The notes under the pieces are model-generated. The model saw only the letters and a list, made by a program, of their open reading frames with translations. It was not told the DNA's origin and did no database searches. The position numbers and the translations under genes were made by a program. Shown here in pieces: positions 38,422-47,711 of a stretch of 64,000 bases of DNA (within the stretch, counting starts at the first letter, position 1; the number at the start of each line of letters is the position of its first letter). The stretch lies in NCBI GenBank assembly GCA_021850485.1, contig JAJZLY010000005.1:1-64000 (forward strand), in the 5' to 3' direction. Origin of the DNA: Bacillota bacterium. Its GTDB lineage: Bacteria > Bacillota > Sulfobacillia > JAJZYS01 > JAJZLH01.

Positions 38422-41022
38422 ATGGACAGTCGCTACGATCCGGCCAAGTTCGAGGCGCAGATCTACCAGCTGTGGCTGGACCACGGCGTGGCTAAGCCTG
38501 TCGCTGGCGGGCGGCGGTTCGTCTTGACCATGCCACCGGCCAACGTCACCGGGAACTTGCACATGGGTCACGCCCTCACCTACCCCACCCAAGACGCCGT
38601 GGTCCGCTTCCATCGCCTGCTCGGCGAAGAGGTGTTGTACGTGCCCGGTACAGACCACGCCGGGATCGCCACCCAACTGGTGGTAGAGCGCGAGCTGAAA
38701 AAGGAGCATCTGACCCGCACTGGACTGGGTCGAAGGGCCTTTGTGGATCGGGTCTGGCAATGGCGAGAGCACTCTGGTGGCCAAATCCTGAGCCAGCTGC
38801 GCCGGCTAGGGGTGCTCGCCGACTGGGATCGGCTGGCCTTCACCCTGGATGCGGGACCCAGCCGGGCGGTGCGCACCTTTTTCCAGCGCGCCTACCACAA
38901 GGGGCTGATCTACCGCGGCGCCTATATCGTGAACTGGTGTCCGCGCTGTCGAACGGCGCTGTCCGATCTGGAGGTGGTACACCACGACACCGCCGGCACC
39001 CTTTGGCAGATCGCCTACCCGGTGATCGGCACCGACCAGACGATCACCGTCGCCACCACCCGACCGGAGACCATGCTCGGCGACACAGCCGTGGCGGTGC
39101 ACCCGGACGACTCCCGGCACCGAGCACGGGTGGGACAGATGGTGCAGCTGCCGCTGACTGAGCGGCAAGTGCCGGTGATCGCAGACGCAGCAGTCGACAT
39201 GGACTTTGGCACGGGAGCCGTGAAAGTGACGCCAGCCCATGATGCCGATGACTTCGCCATCGGCATCCGCCACCAGCTGGAGCCGCTGGCTGTGATCGAT
39301 GAAGACGGCAAGATGATCAATGTGCCGCACCGGTACCTGGGCCTTTCCACCACCCAGGCCCGAGAACTGGTCCTGAGCGAGTTGCAGGCCCAGGGCGTGT
39401 TGGTGGGGCAACAAGAGCACCTACACGCCGTCGGTCACTGCGAGCGCTGCGACACGGTGATCGAACCGCGCCTGTCCCAGCAGTGGTTCTTGTCGATGAA
39501 ACCCCTGGCCGAGCAGGCCCTGGCGGCGGTCGCCCGCGGCGATGTCAGCTTCCACCCGGACCGCTTCACCAAGATCGCCAACCAATGGCTGGAGAACATT
39601 CACGACTGGTGCATCTCACGCCAGTTGTGGTGGGGTCACCAAATCCCGGCCTGGTACTGTGCCGATTGCGGGGCGACGGTGGTGCCAGTGGCAGATGAGA
39701 CGCCCAGTAGCTGCCCCAAGTGCGCCGGAACCCGCCTGACTCAGGATGAAGACGTGCTCGACACCTGGTTCTCGTCGGCCCTGTGGCCGTTTTCCACCCT
39801 CGGCTGGCCGGAGCAGACGGCCGACCTGGCACGCTACTTCCCGACCCAGACCCTGGTCACAGGAAGCGACATTTTGTTCTTCTGGGTGATCCGCATGCTG
39901 GTGGCGTCGTTGGAGCTGACAGAGCAGGTGCCCTTTGGTCAGGTGATGCTGCACGGCTTGGTGCGAGACAGCCAGGGACAAAAGATGTCCAAGACCCGCG
40001 GCAACGGCATCGACCCCTTGCTCATGATCGAGCGCCACGGAGCCGATGCCCTGCGCTGGAGCCTGCTCACGGGAACTGCCCTCGGCCAAGACGTCAGAGG
40101 CTCAGAGGCGCGGGTGGTGGAAGGGAGAAACTTCACCAACAAGATCTGGAACGCGGCCCGGCTGCTGGTCCAGCAACCCGGCGATCGTGCCGATCCGGCC
40201 GGTGCCAACCAGCGCATCGACCGCTGGCTCCTAGACTGCGTGGCCGAGACAGCCGAGGCGGCCCGTGCGCTGCTCCTCTCCTATGAGCTGGGGGCCGGCG
40301 CGGCGCGCATCCAAGACCTGTTTTGGGACCGTTTTTGCGACGTCTACCTGGAAACGCTCAAGGGCAGGCTGAACGGCCCAGACGGCCCGGCTGCCCTGAG
40401 CTTGGCCAACTCCGTCTTAGCCGATTGCCTGATCATGCTTCACCCCTTCGTTCCCTTCGTCACCGAAGCGATCTGGCAGTCGCTCAGGCAGACTGAGCGT
40501 CTGGTGGCCACGGCCACCTGGCCCGCACCTGAGCAGCGCTACCCCGTGGAACGCCGGCAGATCGATCAACTGTTGGATCTGGTACGGGCCATCCGCAACC
40601 TGAAGGCGGATGCTGGCGAAGCGGCCAGCCGCACCGTGCTGGTGCGGGTGCACGCCCATGACCAGAGTGCAGCCTTGATCCAAGAGGAGGCAGGCTTGAT
40701 CGCCCATTTGGCGGGGTGCGAGTTGGTTTTGGCCGGTGAGGGTGATGCGGTGTGGGAGAAGGCGCTGTCCGCCCGCACGGACGTGGCGGACGCCTACCTG
40801 CGGGTGGGGGAGGCGGCGAGCCAAGAGCTCGGGCGCCTGGAGCGCGATCTGGCCACATTGGCGGAAGAGATCGGGCGGGTCCAAGGCCGCTTGGACAGTG
40901 CAGACTTTTTGGCCCATGCCCCTGCGGCTGTGGTGGAAAAAGAGCGCGCTCGCCTCCAGGAGCTGGCTGCAAAACACCAGCGGGCGTTGGATCGCCGCCG
41001 TCTGCTTCAGGGCGGCCAGTGA
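38422..41022 (+). CDS. valS: Valyl-tRNA synthetase
   Basis: A class I synthetase of 866 residues. The ATG at 38422 is preceded by GGGGGTG at 8 bases. The HIGH-like motif is NLHMGHAL and the KMSKS motif is KMSKTRGNGIDP. An editing (CP1) domain with TTRPETMLGDTAVAV lies between them. Two zinc-finger-like Cys pairs (CERCDT and CADCG/CPKC) flank the insertion. The C-terminus is the tRNA-binding helix bundle and coiled coil (LERDLATLAEEIGRVQGRL). It charges tRNA-Val and hydrolyses mischarged Thr-tRNA. The upstream T-box controls it, and its stop overlaps the folC start. Confidence 0.97.
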   Translation: MDSRYDPAKFEAQIYQLWLDHGVAKPVAGGRRFVLTMPPANVTGNLHMGHALTYPTQDAVVRFHRLLGEEVLYVPGTDHAGIATQLVVERELKKEHLTRTGLGRRAFVDRVWQWREHSGGQILSQLRRLGVLADWDRLAFTLDAGPSRAVRTFFQRAYHKGLIYRGAYIVNWCPRCRTALSDLEVVHHDTAGTLWQIAYPVIGTDQTITVATTRPETMLGDTAVAVHPDDSRHRARVGQMVQLPLTERQVPVIADAAVDMDFGTGAVKVTPAHDADDFAIGIRHQLEPLAVIDEDGKMINVPHRYLGLSTTQARELVLSELQAQGVLVGQQEHLHAVGHCERCDTVIEPRLSQQWFLSMKPLAEQALAAVARGDVSFHPDRFTKIANQWLENIHDWCISRQLWWGHQIPAWYCADCGATVVPVADETPSSCPKCAGTRLTQDEDVLDTWFSSALWPFSTLGWPEQTADLARYFPTQTLVTGSDILFFWVIRMLVASLELTEQVPFGQVMLHGLVRDSQGQKMSKTRGNGIDPLLMIERHGADALRWSLLTGTALGQDVRGSEARVVEGRNFTNKIWNAARLLVQQPGDRADPAGANQRIDRWLLDCVAETAEAARALLLSYELGAGAARIQDLFWDRFCDVYLETLKGRLNGPDGPAALSLANSVLADCLIMLHPFVPFVTEAIWQSLRQTERLVATATWPAPEQRYPVERRQIDQLLDLVRAIRNLKADAGEAASRTVLVRVHAHDQSAALIQEEAGLIAHLAGCELVLAGEGDAVWEKALSARTDVADAYLRVGEAASQELGRLERDLATLAEEIGRVQGRLDSADFLAHAPAAVVEKERARLQELAAKHQRALDRRRLLQGGQ

Positions 41023-42272
41023 GCGTCCGGTCCACCATCCGCCGGCTGCACAGTCGGGGCCGGTTCGGCGAGTTGGGCCTGGAGCGGATGGAGCGCCTGA
41101 TGGCCAATCTGGGCCAGCCGCAAGACGCCGTGCCGGCCATCCATGTGGCTGGTACCAACGGCAAAGGCTCGACGGCTGCCATGGTCGAGGCGGTATGGCG
41201 CCAGGCCGGCTTCCGGACTGGGCTCTACACGTCTCCGCACTTGGTGGACTGGCGAGAGCGGATCCAGGTCTCAGGACAGCGGATCTCGCCCCGCCTGTTG
41301 GCTGAGCATTTGGCGACGGTCGAGCGGGCCTTGGGCCAAGAGCAAGATCCGCTCACCGAGTTCGAGGCCTGGACGGCGGTCGCATTTATGCACTTTCGCC
41401 ACCGTCAGGTGCACCGGGCGGCGATCGAGGTGGGGTTGGGTGGCAGGCTCGATGCCACCAATGTGCTGCACCGGCCGCGGGCGGCGGCGATCGTGACCAT
41501 CGGCCTGGACCATGTGCAGCGGCTGGGTGGAACGCTCGATGCCATCGCCTGGGAGAAGGCTGGGGTGGCCAAGGCCGGTGTGCCGCTGGTCGTTGGCTGG
41601 CTGCCGCCCCAAGCGCTGCACGTGGTTCAAGAGCGCGCCGCTCAGGTTGGCGCGCCCGTGATCCTGGCCGGGCGCGACTTCACCTATTCGGGCCACGGTG
41701 CCCAGTGGCAATTTGCCGGCCTGGGCCGACGCGTCCGGGCGGCGCTCTCGCTCAGCGGCACCTATCAGGCGGAAAACGCCGCCGTCGCAACGGCGCTCTT
41801 GGTGCTTGCCGACCCCGACCTCGGCCCCGACCAGATCCGGTCGGGGCTCGAAGTAGCCCGCTGGCCGGGGCGCATGGAGCGGGTCAGCGAACGACCCCAG
41901 GTGTGGCTGGATGGCGCGAAGAACCCCCTGGGCACACAGGCTCTGCGCCGTCACCTAGATCAGGTGGCAGCCGGAAAAGGGGTGCGGCTGGTGTTTGGCT
42001 GCCTGGATGAGCGGGATCCAGCGGCGCTTTTGGCCCCGCTGGCCGACCGGGTCGAGGAGTTGATGCTGGTGCCTATCCACGATGCCCGGGCTTTGCCGTC
42101 GGCCCAACTGGTGGCGGCAGCCCAGACGCTCGGGCTGAAAGGACGCCTGGGTACCCTGGGCCAGGCCGCCCGTTTTCTGTTGGAGACGCCCGACAGCCAA
42201 GTCGGGGTCGGCACAGGGTCGTTTTATTTGGTCGGCCCGCTGCGCCGCTTGATCTGCGGGGCGCGATCCTGA
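41019..42272 (+). CDS. folC: Folylpolyglutamate synthase/dihydrofolate synthase
   Basis: A protein of 417 residues from the GTG at 41019, which overlaps the valS stop as GTGA; the longer frame lies inside valS and is a shadow. The P-loop HVAGTNGKGSTAAM, the TSPHLVDWRERIQV loop, the Mur-ligase-like EVGLGGRLDATNVL and TIGLDHVQRLGGTLDAIAWEKAG are canonical. It adds glutamate to dihydropteroate and to folates using ATP. valS-folC is a common Firmicutes order. A 34-residue membrane peptide gene begins at the last base of its stop codon. Confidence 0.95.
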   Translation: MSVRSTIRRLHSRGRFGELGLERMERLMANLGQPQDAVPAIHVAGTNGKGSTAAMVEAVWRQAGFRTGLYTSPHLVDWRERIQVSGQRISPRLLAEHLATVERALGQEQDPLTEFEAWTAVAFMHFRHRQVHRAAIEVGLGGRLDATNVLHRPRAAAIVTIGLDHVQRLGGTLDAIAWEKAGVAKAGVPLVVGWLPPQALHVVQERAAQVGAPVILAGRDFTYSGHGAQWQFAGLGRRVRAALSLSGTYQAENAAVATALLVLADPDLGPDQIRSGLEVARWPGRMERVSERPQVWLDGAKNPLGTQALRRHLDQVAAGKGVRLVFGCLDERDPAALLAPLADRVEELMLVPIHDARALPSAQLVAAAQTLGLKGRLGTLGQAARFLLETPDSQVGVGTGSFYLVGPLRRLICGARS

Positions 42273-42376
42273 TGGCTAGGCGGCGCAGCCGGCGGCGGCG
42301 GCTCGGCCTCACCTTATTGGTCTGGGCCATCGCCTTTGCTGGTGGCTGGTACCTGGCTGGCCGCCTATTCCTCTAG
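42272..42376 (+). CDS. 34-residue single-pass membrane peptide
   Basis: The ATG uses the last base of the folC TGA (TGATG arrangement), so translation is probably coupled. The peptide is MARRRSRRRRLGL followed by one hydrophobic helix (TLLVWAIAFAGGWYLAGRLFL), a positive-inside single-pass layout. I do not recognise a family. The gene is followed 69 bp later by a DUF4321 membrane protein. The charge pattern and coupling argue for a real gene; conservation in relatives would settle it. Confidence 0.55.
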   Translation: MARRRSRRRRLGLTLLVWAIAFAGGWYLAGRLFL

Positions 42377-42445
42377 GTCCAGTGCTGAGAGGAGATGCGG
42401 TTTCGGACCCGAAGTCGACCGAGCCGACCGCAAAGGAGGCTATCG

Positions 42446-42688
42446 ATGCAGCGGCGTCATCAGCGCCCGCACTGGGGATACTGGGTTGCCGGCCTGGCCG
42501 GCCTGATCATCGGCACCGTGATGGGCCAGGCACTCAGCCCGGTAGCCGGTACTTGGCTGGGGCATGCCATCGTGATCTCACCGTGGACCGTCAATTTGTA
42601 CGTCCTTGGCTTCACCATCTTCGTGAAGACCAATCCGGCCGGCCTGCTGCTCGCGGTCCTGGCTGTGTTTATCTATGGCGGCGTCTAG
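42446..42688 (+). CDS. DUF4321 small membrane protein
   Basis: An 80-residue protein from the ATG at 42446 with AAAGGAGG 6 bases upstream; the longer frame from 42395 includes the ribosome site and is rejected. A basic N-terminus (MQRRHQRPHWGYW) is followed by two hydrophobic helices (VAGLAGLIIGTVMGQAL and LLLAVLAVFIYGGV) with a loop in between that contains WTVNLYVLGFTIFVKTNPAG. Short DUF4321 proteins are found near folC, radC and mreB in Firmicutes; their function is unknown. This position fits. Confidence 0.7.
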   Translation: MQRRHQRPHWGYWVAGLAGLIIGTVMGQALSPVAGTWLGHAIVISPWTVNLYVLGFTIFVKTNPAGLLLAVLAVFIYGGV

Positions 42689-42705
42689 CGGGAGGTCCGG
42701 CCCAG

Positions 42706-43404
42706 GTGGCCGGCCGCAAGAATCCGGGCCTGCCCAGAGAGCGGCTGTTCACCAAGGGTGCCTCCGCCCTTAGCGATCGCGAGCTGGTGGCGATCTTGTT
42801 GCGTACCGGCCGCCGTGGGATGCCGGTTCTGGCCCTGGCTGACCAGCTGCTGAGCGAGGGGTTGGATCGACTGTTTTGGTCCTCCCCCGAGGAATTGGTG
42901 CGCCGGGCCGGGATCGGTCCGGCAAAGGCAGCAAGCTTGTGGGCTGCCTTCGAACTGGGCCGCCGGATAGGGCTTCCGGCACAGCCGGCGAGACCCCGGT
43001 TGAGCGACCCGCAGCAGGCTGCCAGCCTGCTGCGCCACCACTTTGCGCCAGAGCGCGAGGAGCTGCGCGCTTTGTACCTGGATCGCTCCTTGCGCCTGCT
43101 TGACGAACGCGTGATCAGCCAAGGCGGGCGCAACTGGACCCATGCTGAGCCGGCGGATGTGTTCGGTCCGGCCCTGCGACTGGGTGCATCGGCGGTGATT
43201 TTGGCTCATAATCATCCGGGCGGCGACATGGTGGCCTCGTGGCAGGACCGCGCGGCAACCGAGCGGCTGTGCCAAGTGGGCGCCTTGCTCGGGGTCAGGC
43301 TTCTGGATCACCTCCTGATCACAGCCGCCGGCCACCTCAGCCTCGTGGCCCAGGATTCGGAGCAATCTGGCTGGCCTCAACGAAAGGAGCCCAGGCGGCG
43401 TTGA
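42706..43404 (+). CDS. radC: RadC family (JAB-domain) protein
   Basis: A protein of 232 residues from the GTG at 42706 with CGGGAGG 10 bases upstream; the long frame from 42382 overlaps the DUF4321 gene in another frame. An N-terminal helix-hairpin-helix region ([18 protein letters not shown] and [23 protein letters not shown]) is followed by the JAB metalloprotease-like domain with [15 protein letters not shown], keeping the H-x-H-x(7)-S/W-x-x-D metal site. RadC's earlier link to DNA repair is disputed and its activity unknown. It sits directly upstream of mreB, the usual place, with its TGA inside the mreB TTG start. Confidence 0.92.
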   Translation: MAGRKNPGLPRERLFTKGASALSDRELVAILLRTGRRGMPVLALADQLLSEGLDRLFWSSPEELVRRAGIGPAKAASLWAAFELGRRIGLPAQPARPRLSDPQQAASLLRHHFAPEREELRALYLDRSLRLLDERVISQGGRNWTHAEPADVFGPALRLGASAVILAHNHPGGDMVASWQDRAATERLCQVGALLGVRLLDHLLITAAGHLSLVAQDSEQSGWPQRKEPRRR

Positions 43405-44438
43405 ACCTGAGCGACATCTTCCGGCGGACCCTGTCCCGGGATCTCGGCATCGACCTCGGCACCGCCAACACATTGGTCTACCTGAGAGGACACGGCGTGG
43501 TGGTGGAGGAGCCATCGGTGGTGGCGATCGACACCAGCACCCGGGCCGTGCTGGCCGTTGGCCGCCAGGCCAAGGAGATGGTGGGGCGAACCCCCCGCCA
43601 CATTCGCATTGTCAGGCCGATGAAAGATGGCGTGATCGCGGACTTTCAGATTGCCCAGAGCATGCTCAAGTATTTCATGGCCCAGGCCACGGGCGGCGCC
43701 CGCCTGTTTCACCCGCGGGTGGTGATCGCAGTTCCCTCGGGCACGACCAGCGTGGAGCGCAGGGCGGTGATCGAGGCCGCTCAGCAGGCTGGCGCCCGCA
43801 TTGCCCTGCCCATCGTCGAGCCCTTCGCGGCAGCGATCGGGGCCGACTTGCCGGTCGGTGAGCCCACCGGCAACATGGTCGTCGACATCGGCGGCGGTAC
43901 CACCGAGGTGGCGGTCATCTCCTTGGGTGGGGTGGTCTTGTCCCAGTCGGTGCGCGTCGCCGGCGATGAAATGGACGAGGCGATCGTGAATTACGTGCGC
44001 AAGGTGTACAACGTGGCGATTGGCTATCAGACCGCCGAGCAGGTCAAGATTGCCGTGGGTGCGGCCACCGACGCCGGCGACGCCGGGCTGGAGATCTGCG
44101 GCAGAGATCTGGTGACCGGGTTGCCAAGACCGGTGCGCCTGCAGGCAACGGAGGTCCAAAAGGCCGTGGCTGAGCCGGTGGCGGCGATCGTTGCCGCCAT
44201 TCGCCAGACCCTGGAGCGGACGCCGCCGGAGCTGGCGGCTGACATCATGGAGCGGGGCATCGTCTTGACGGGCGGCGGCTCGCTGTTGCGCAACCTCGAC
44301 CAACTGTTGATCAAGGAGACGGGTATGCCCGTGCATCCTGCGGAAGACGGGCTGCGCTGTGTGGTACGCGGCACTGGCCGCTGTTTGGAGGAGCCGAAGT
44401 TCCTGGATCTCGTGAAAAAAGTTCAGCGGCAGGACTGA
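43401..44438 (+). CDS. mreB: Rod shape-determining protein MreB
   Basis: An actin-like protein of 345 residues. I take the TTG at 43401, overlapping the radC stop and preceded by AAAGGAG, giving (M)[29 protein letters not shown]. The phosphate 1 loop DLGTANTLV, the phosphate 2 loop [16 protein letters not shown] and the adenosine motif [15 protein letters not shown] are intact. It forms membrane-bound filaments that guide side-wall synthesis with MreC, MreD, PBP2 and RodA, all encoded next. The organism is therefore probably rod-shaped. Confidence 0.96.
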   Translation: MNLSDIFRRTLSRDLGIDLGTANTLVYLRGHGVVVEEPSVVAIDTSTRAVLAVGRQAKEMVGRTPRHIRIVRPMKDGVIADFQIAQSMLKYFMAQATGGARLFHPRVVIAVPSGTTSVERRAVIEAAQQAGARIALPIVEPFAAAIGADLPVGEPTGNMVVDIGGGTTEVAVISLGGVVLSQSVRVAGDEMDEAIVNYVRKVYNVAIGYQTAEQVKIAVGAATDAGDAGLEICGRDLVTGLPRPVRLQATEVQKAVAEPVAAIVAAIRQTLERTPPELAADIMERGIVLTGGGSLLRNLDQLLIKETGMPVHPAEDGLRCVVRGTGRCLEEPKFLDLVKKVQRQD

Positions 44439-44441
44439 CGG

Positions 44442-45257
44442 ATGGGTCCCGGGGCAAGACAACGCTTTCTCGCCGCCATCAGCCTGACTGTGATCGTGGC
44501 GTTGTTGCTCGCCGGCACCTCCAAGGTCACCGGAGCGGCGATCAGTCTGTCGGCGGGTCTGTCCGAGGTGGCGGCACCGGCCGAGGGCGTGCTGGTGGGG
44601 GCCCTGTCCTCGGTCGGTGGCGTGGCGGCCGACCTGGCGGATATGTGGTCTGCCCAGCAGCAGGTCAGTGCCCTGCGTGCCAAAAACGCCACGTTGCTAG
44701 GACAGATCGCCCAGATGCAAGCTGGCCAATACACGCTCAACCAGGTGCTACAGGTGCTGGCGCTCAGCCAGACCGCCGGGCTCAAGGGAAATACGGTGGC
44801 AGCCTCTGTCGTCGGTCGCTCTCCGGACACCTGGTTTGACACCTTGTGGATCGACCGCGGCAGCCAAAGCGGGATCCGCGTCGGCGATGCGGTCTTGTCG
44901 GTGGGCGGCGTGATCGGCCGGGTGCTGGCCGTGACGCCCAGCACGGCCGTGGTGCTGTTACTCGCCGACCCACAGAGTGCGATGGGTGTGATGGATGCGC
45001 GCACAGGTGCGACCGGCGTGGCGCTCGGCCAAGGCCGGGCGAGCACGCTCGAGTTGCAGTTTTTCACCGGCAACGCCCAGGTGCGCCCCGGTGACTTGAT
45101 CGTCACATCGGGCCTGGGACGCCCGATCCCAGCGGGGCTGCTGGTCGGCCGGGTCAGCGCCCTGGGCAAGGCTGAACTGGGGCTGGTCAAGACGGCCACC
45201 GTGGTTCCTCACGCGGCCCTGGCCCAGGTGCAGACGGTGCTGGTCGTAACCAGATGA
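44442..45257 (+). CDS. mreC: Rod shape-determining protein MreC
   Basis: A 271-residue protein with one N-terminal membrane helix (ISLTVIVALLLAG), a coiled coil (around 70-95, VSALRAKNATLLGQIAQMQ) and two beta-barrel subdomains outside the membrane, with the conserved DRGSQSGIRVGDAVLSVGGVIGRV and VTSGLGRPIPAGLLVGRV. It links MreB to the PBP2/RodA machinery. It lies 3 bases after mreB and overlaps mreD by 4. Confidence 0.93.
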   Translation: MGPGARQRFLAAISLTVIVALLLAGTSKVTGAAISLSAGLSEVAAPAEGVLVGALSSVGGVAADLADMWSAQQQVSALRAKNATLLGQIAQMQAGQYTLNQVLQVLALSQTAGLKGNTVAASVVGRSPDTWFDTLWIDRGSQSGIRVGDAVLSVGGVIGRVLAVTPSTAVVLLLADPQSAMGVMDARTGATGVALGQGRASTLELQFFTGNAQVRPGDLIVTSGLGRPIPAGLLVGRVSALGKAELGLVKTATVVPHAALAQVQTVLVVTR

Positions 45258-45742
45258 CAACTCGCCCCGGCCGGGCTTGGGCGCTGCTGGTGGCCGCCGT
45301 CTTGGTGCAGACCGCGCTCGGCGTGGTGTGGCCGTCATTGGTCTGGATGCCGGACCTGATCGGGGCGGTGGTGATTGCGACGGCGCTCGAGCACGACCGT
45401 TCGACCTCCTTGCTGGTCGGGCTGGCCGCTGGTGCCTGGCAGGACCTCAGCCTGGGCCGCCTGATCGGCCTGCACACCTCACTGTGGGCTGTGACTGGCT
45501 ATGCGGTCAGTTCACTGCGCATCCGGATGGGGTCTGACTCTTGGCTTGTCACCATCTGGATGGCGCTGGCTGTGCTGGTCGCTGAACGCCTGGGCGAGTG
45601 GGTGGTGCTGACCCTGGTGGGAGTGGCAGTGGCGCCCTTGATCGTGCTGCTGGGCGCCAGCGTGGTTACCGTACCGTTCGTCTTGTTGTTCCGCCGCCTG
45701 ATGCGGGTTGGCCGATCGGGCCTGAGACGAGCGATACCATAA
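45254..45742 (+). CDS. mreD: Rod shape-determining protein MreD
   Basis: A 162-residue membrane protein with about five hydrophobic segments. MreD traits are the short helices and the GLAAGAWQDLSLGRLIGLHTSLWAVTGYAVS stretch (G-x-x-x-D-x-x-x-G-x-x-x-G-L). It starts with ATG overlapping the mreC stop. It acts in the elongation complex. The sequence of MreD is poorly conserved in general; position and topology support the call. Confidence 0.88.
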   Translation: MTTRPGRAWALLVAAVLVQTALGVVWPSLVWMPDLIGAVVIATALEHDRSTSLLVGLAAGAWQDLSLGRLIGLHTSLWAVTGYAVSSLRIRMGSDSWLVTIWMALAVLVAERLGEWVVLTLVGVAVAPLIVLLGASVVTVPFVLLFRRLMRVGRSGLRRAIP

Positions 45743-45806
45743 GTCCTGCGGTTGTGGTTTCATCCATATAGGCCCCGTCCGCATCCCGCACCCACACGAG
45801 GTCGAC

Positions 45807-47711
45807 ATGCCACAAGGAGAACGTCAACGCCGGATCCGGATCCTGGCCGTCTTCGGCTTGTTGCTGGCGGCACTGTTGGTCTGGCGCGTGCTGGCGGTTT
45901 CATTGGTCTTGGGTCCACCGCTGGTCCAACTGGGCGATCAGTTTCGGATTCGCACCATGCCGGTGGCGGCCCCGCGCGGCGCCATCTACTCGCGCAGCGG
46001 CAAATTGCTGGTCACCAGCGAGCCGTCCTTCGCAGCCTACTATTTTCGGGTTGGCGGCCCACCCAGCCTGGGCGAACAGAAGACCCTGGAGGCCGACTTG
46101 GGGATCACACCTCAGGCCATGACGAAGGCGCTGTTCATCTTTTCGACAGAGCCCTCCTTGCCAGTGGTCTTGAAGAGCGGGCTCAGCCCCTCTGAGCTGA
46201 CGCAGCTGCTGCAGGGTCTGCCTGAGTTGCCAGGTGTGTTTGTCAATCCGCAGCCAGTGCGCAACGATTTGCTCGGATCAGTGGGCGGGCAGATGATCGG
46301 CTACGTCAGCCGGGTGACCGCCCCAGAGTTGGCGGCTTGGAAACTACCCGGATTGACCGCCGCTTCGGTGGTCGGCCAGACCGGTCTGGAGCTCGCTTAT
46401 CAGAACCAGCTGTTCGGTCGGCCCGGTGGTGAAAAAGTGGAAGTCAATGCCAACGGTCTACCAGTGAAAGTTCTCGGCACCACGCCACCTGTGCCCGGTG
46501 ATTCATTGACCCTGACCATCAGCAAGACGCTGGAGCAGATTAGCGCCAAGGCGCTGCTGGCTGATATGGCCATGCTCCGCAAGCAGTACGGCAGCCAGTC
46601 GGCCGTGCTGTCCGGGGCGGTGGTGGTGGTCGATATTCACACCGGCGCCGTTTTGTCGATGGTGTCTGAGCCCAGCTACAACCCCAACGCCTTTGCCCAG
46701 GGCATCTCCACGGCTGCCTACCAGGCGCTGGCCCAAAATCCGGGCCTGCCATTTCTGAATCGGGCAGTCCAAACCGCCTCACCACCCGGATCGGTGTTCA
46801 AGATGGTGACTGCCATGGCCGGTCTGACCGCCGGCAAGATCACGCCGACCTCCACCATCACCTGCTTGCCCCGTTATTGGCGGCCGCCTTACCCATACAA
46901 CTGGTTGCGGCGCACCTCCACTGGTCCCAATACCCTGGTCAAGGCCATCGCCCAGTCTTGCGACACCTACTTCTACGCCGTCGGTCACCGCGTCGGCATC
47001 AATGCCATCGCCGACTGGGCCCATAAGTTCGGCTTTGGCCATCCCACCGGCGTCGATCTGCCCGGCGAGGTGGCCGGCGTGATTCCCACTGTCGCCTACT
47101 ACGAGAAGCAATACGGCTCCTTGTACCCCGGCCTGGCCTATTCGGTGGCCATCGGCCAGGGGGCGGATGAGGTGACCCTGATGCAACTCGCCCAGTACAT
47201 CGGAGCCCTGGCCACCGACGGCACCATGGTCAAACCCTATCTGGTCCAGCAGATCAAAAGCCCCAGCGGCAAGGTGCTGTTTAACGCCACACCCCAGATT
47301 GTGGGCCACATCAGTGCGCCGTTGGCCTATTGGAGCGTGATCCGCCAGGGCATGATCGACGTCACCACGCCCGGCTCCATCCCAGGCCCGGGCGGCACGG
47401 CCGGCGGCGCCTTTGTGAACTTTCCGATGCAGGTGGCAGCCAAGACTGGTACCGCTCAGCTGCCGGGCGGGGTCAAGGGCGGGCAGGGCTATATGACGTT
47501 TTTCATTTCCTACGCCCCGGCCAACAACCCGCAGATCGCCGTGGTTTCGACCATGCAGACGGTCTCCATGGTCGCCGGCGGCATGATCGCCAGGGCCATC
47601 TATGACGCCTACTTCCACCTGCACGACCCCAATCCGCCCTTCCCCCAGGTTGTCACTCCGACCACGCCGCCCACCACCCCCGCCCAGACGGCCGCAACGG
47701 CGGCACCGTGA
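45807..47711 (+). CDS. mrdA: Penicillin-binding protein 2, elongation transpeptidase
   Basis: A class B PBP of 634 residues with one N-terminal membrane helix (LAVFGLLLAALLVWRVLAVSLV), a dimerisation domain with RGAIYSRSGKLL, and a transpeptidase domain. The active motifs are SVFK (in PPGSVFKMVTAM; Ser is the nucleophile), SCD (AQSCDTYFY, the S-x-N counterpart with Asp) and KTGT (AAKTGTAQL). The C-terminus is Thr/Pro/Ala rich. It cross-links peptidoglycan for side-wall growth with RodA, whose ATG lies 4 bases inside its end. Confidence 0.95.
   Translation: MPQGERQRRIRILAVFGLLLAALLVWRVLAVSLVLGPPLVQLGDQFRIRTMPVAAPRGAIYSRSGKLLVTSEPSFAAYYFRVGGPPSLGEQKTLEADLGITPQAMTKALFIFSTEPSLPVVLKSGLSPSELTQLLQGLPELPGVFVNPQPVRNDLLGSVGGQMIGYVSRVTAPELAAWKLPGLTAASVVGQTGLELAYQNQLFGRPGGEKVEVNANGLPVKVLGTTPPVPGDSLTLTISKTLEQISAKALLADMAMLRKQYGSQSAVLSGAVVVVDIHTGAVLSMVSEPSYNPNAFAQGISTAAYQALAQNPGLPFLNRAVQTASPPGSVFKMVTAMAGLTAGKITPTSTITCLPRYWRPPYPYNWLRRTSTGPNTLVKAIAQSCDTYFYAVGHRVGINAIADWAHKFGFGHPTGVDLPGEVAGVIPTVAYYEKQYGSLYPGLAYSVAIGQGADEVTLMQLAQYIGALATDGTMVKPYLVQQIKSPSGKVLFNATPQIVGHISAPLAYWSVIRQGMIDVTTPGSIPGPGGTAGGAFVNFPMQVAAKTGTAQLPGGVKGGQGYMTFFISYAPANNPQIAVVSTMQTVSMVAGGMIARAIYDAYFHLHDPNPPFPQVVTPTTPPTTPAQTAATAAP

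Noticed and set aside
40752-41018. N-terminal extension of folC
   Set aside because: This part is a shadow of valS (Gly/Arg/Pro rich); the GTG at 41019 overlapping the valS stop gives the normal FolC N-terminus.
43377-44462. 361-codon frame on the minus strand
   Set aside because: Antisense shadow of mreB.
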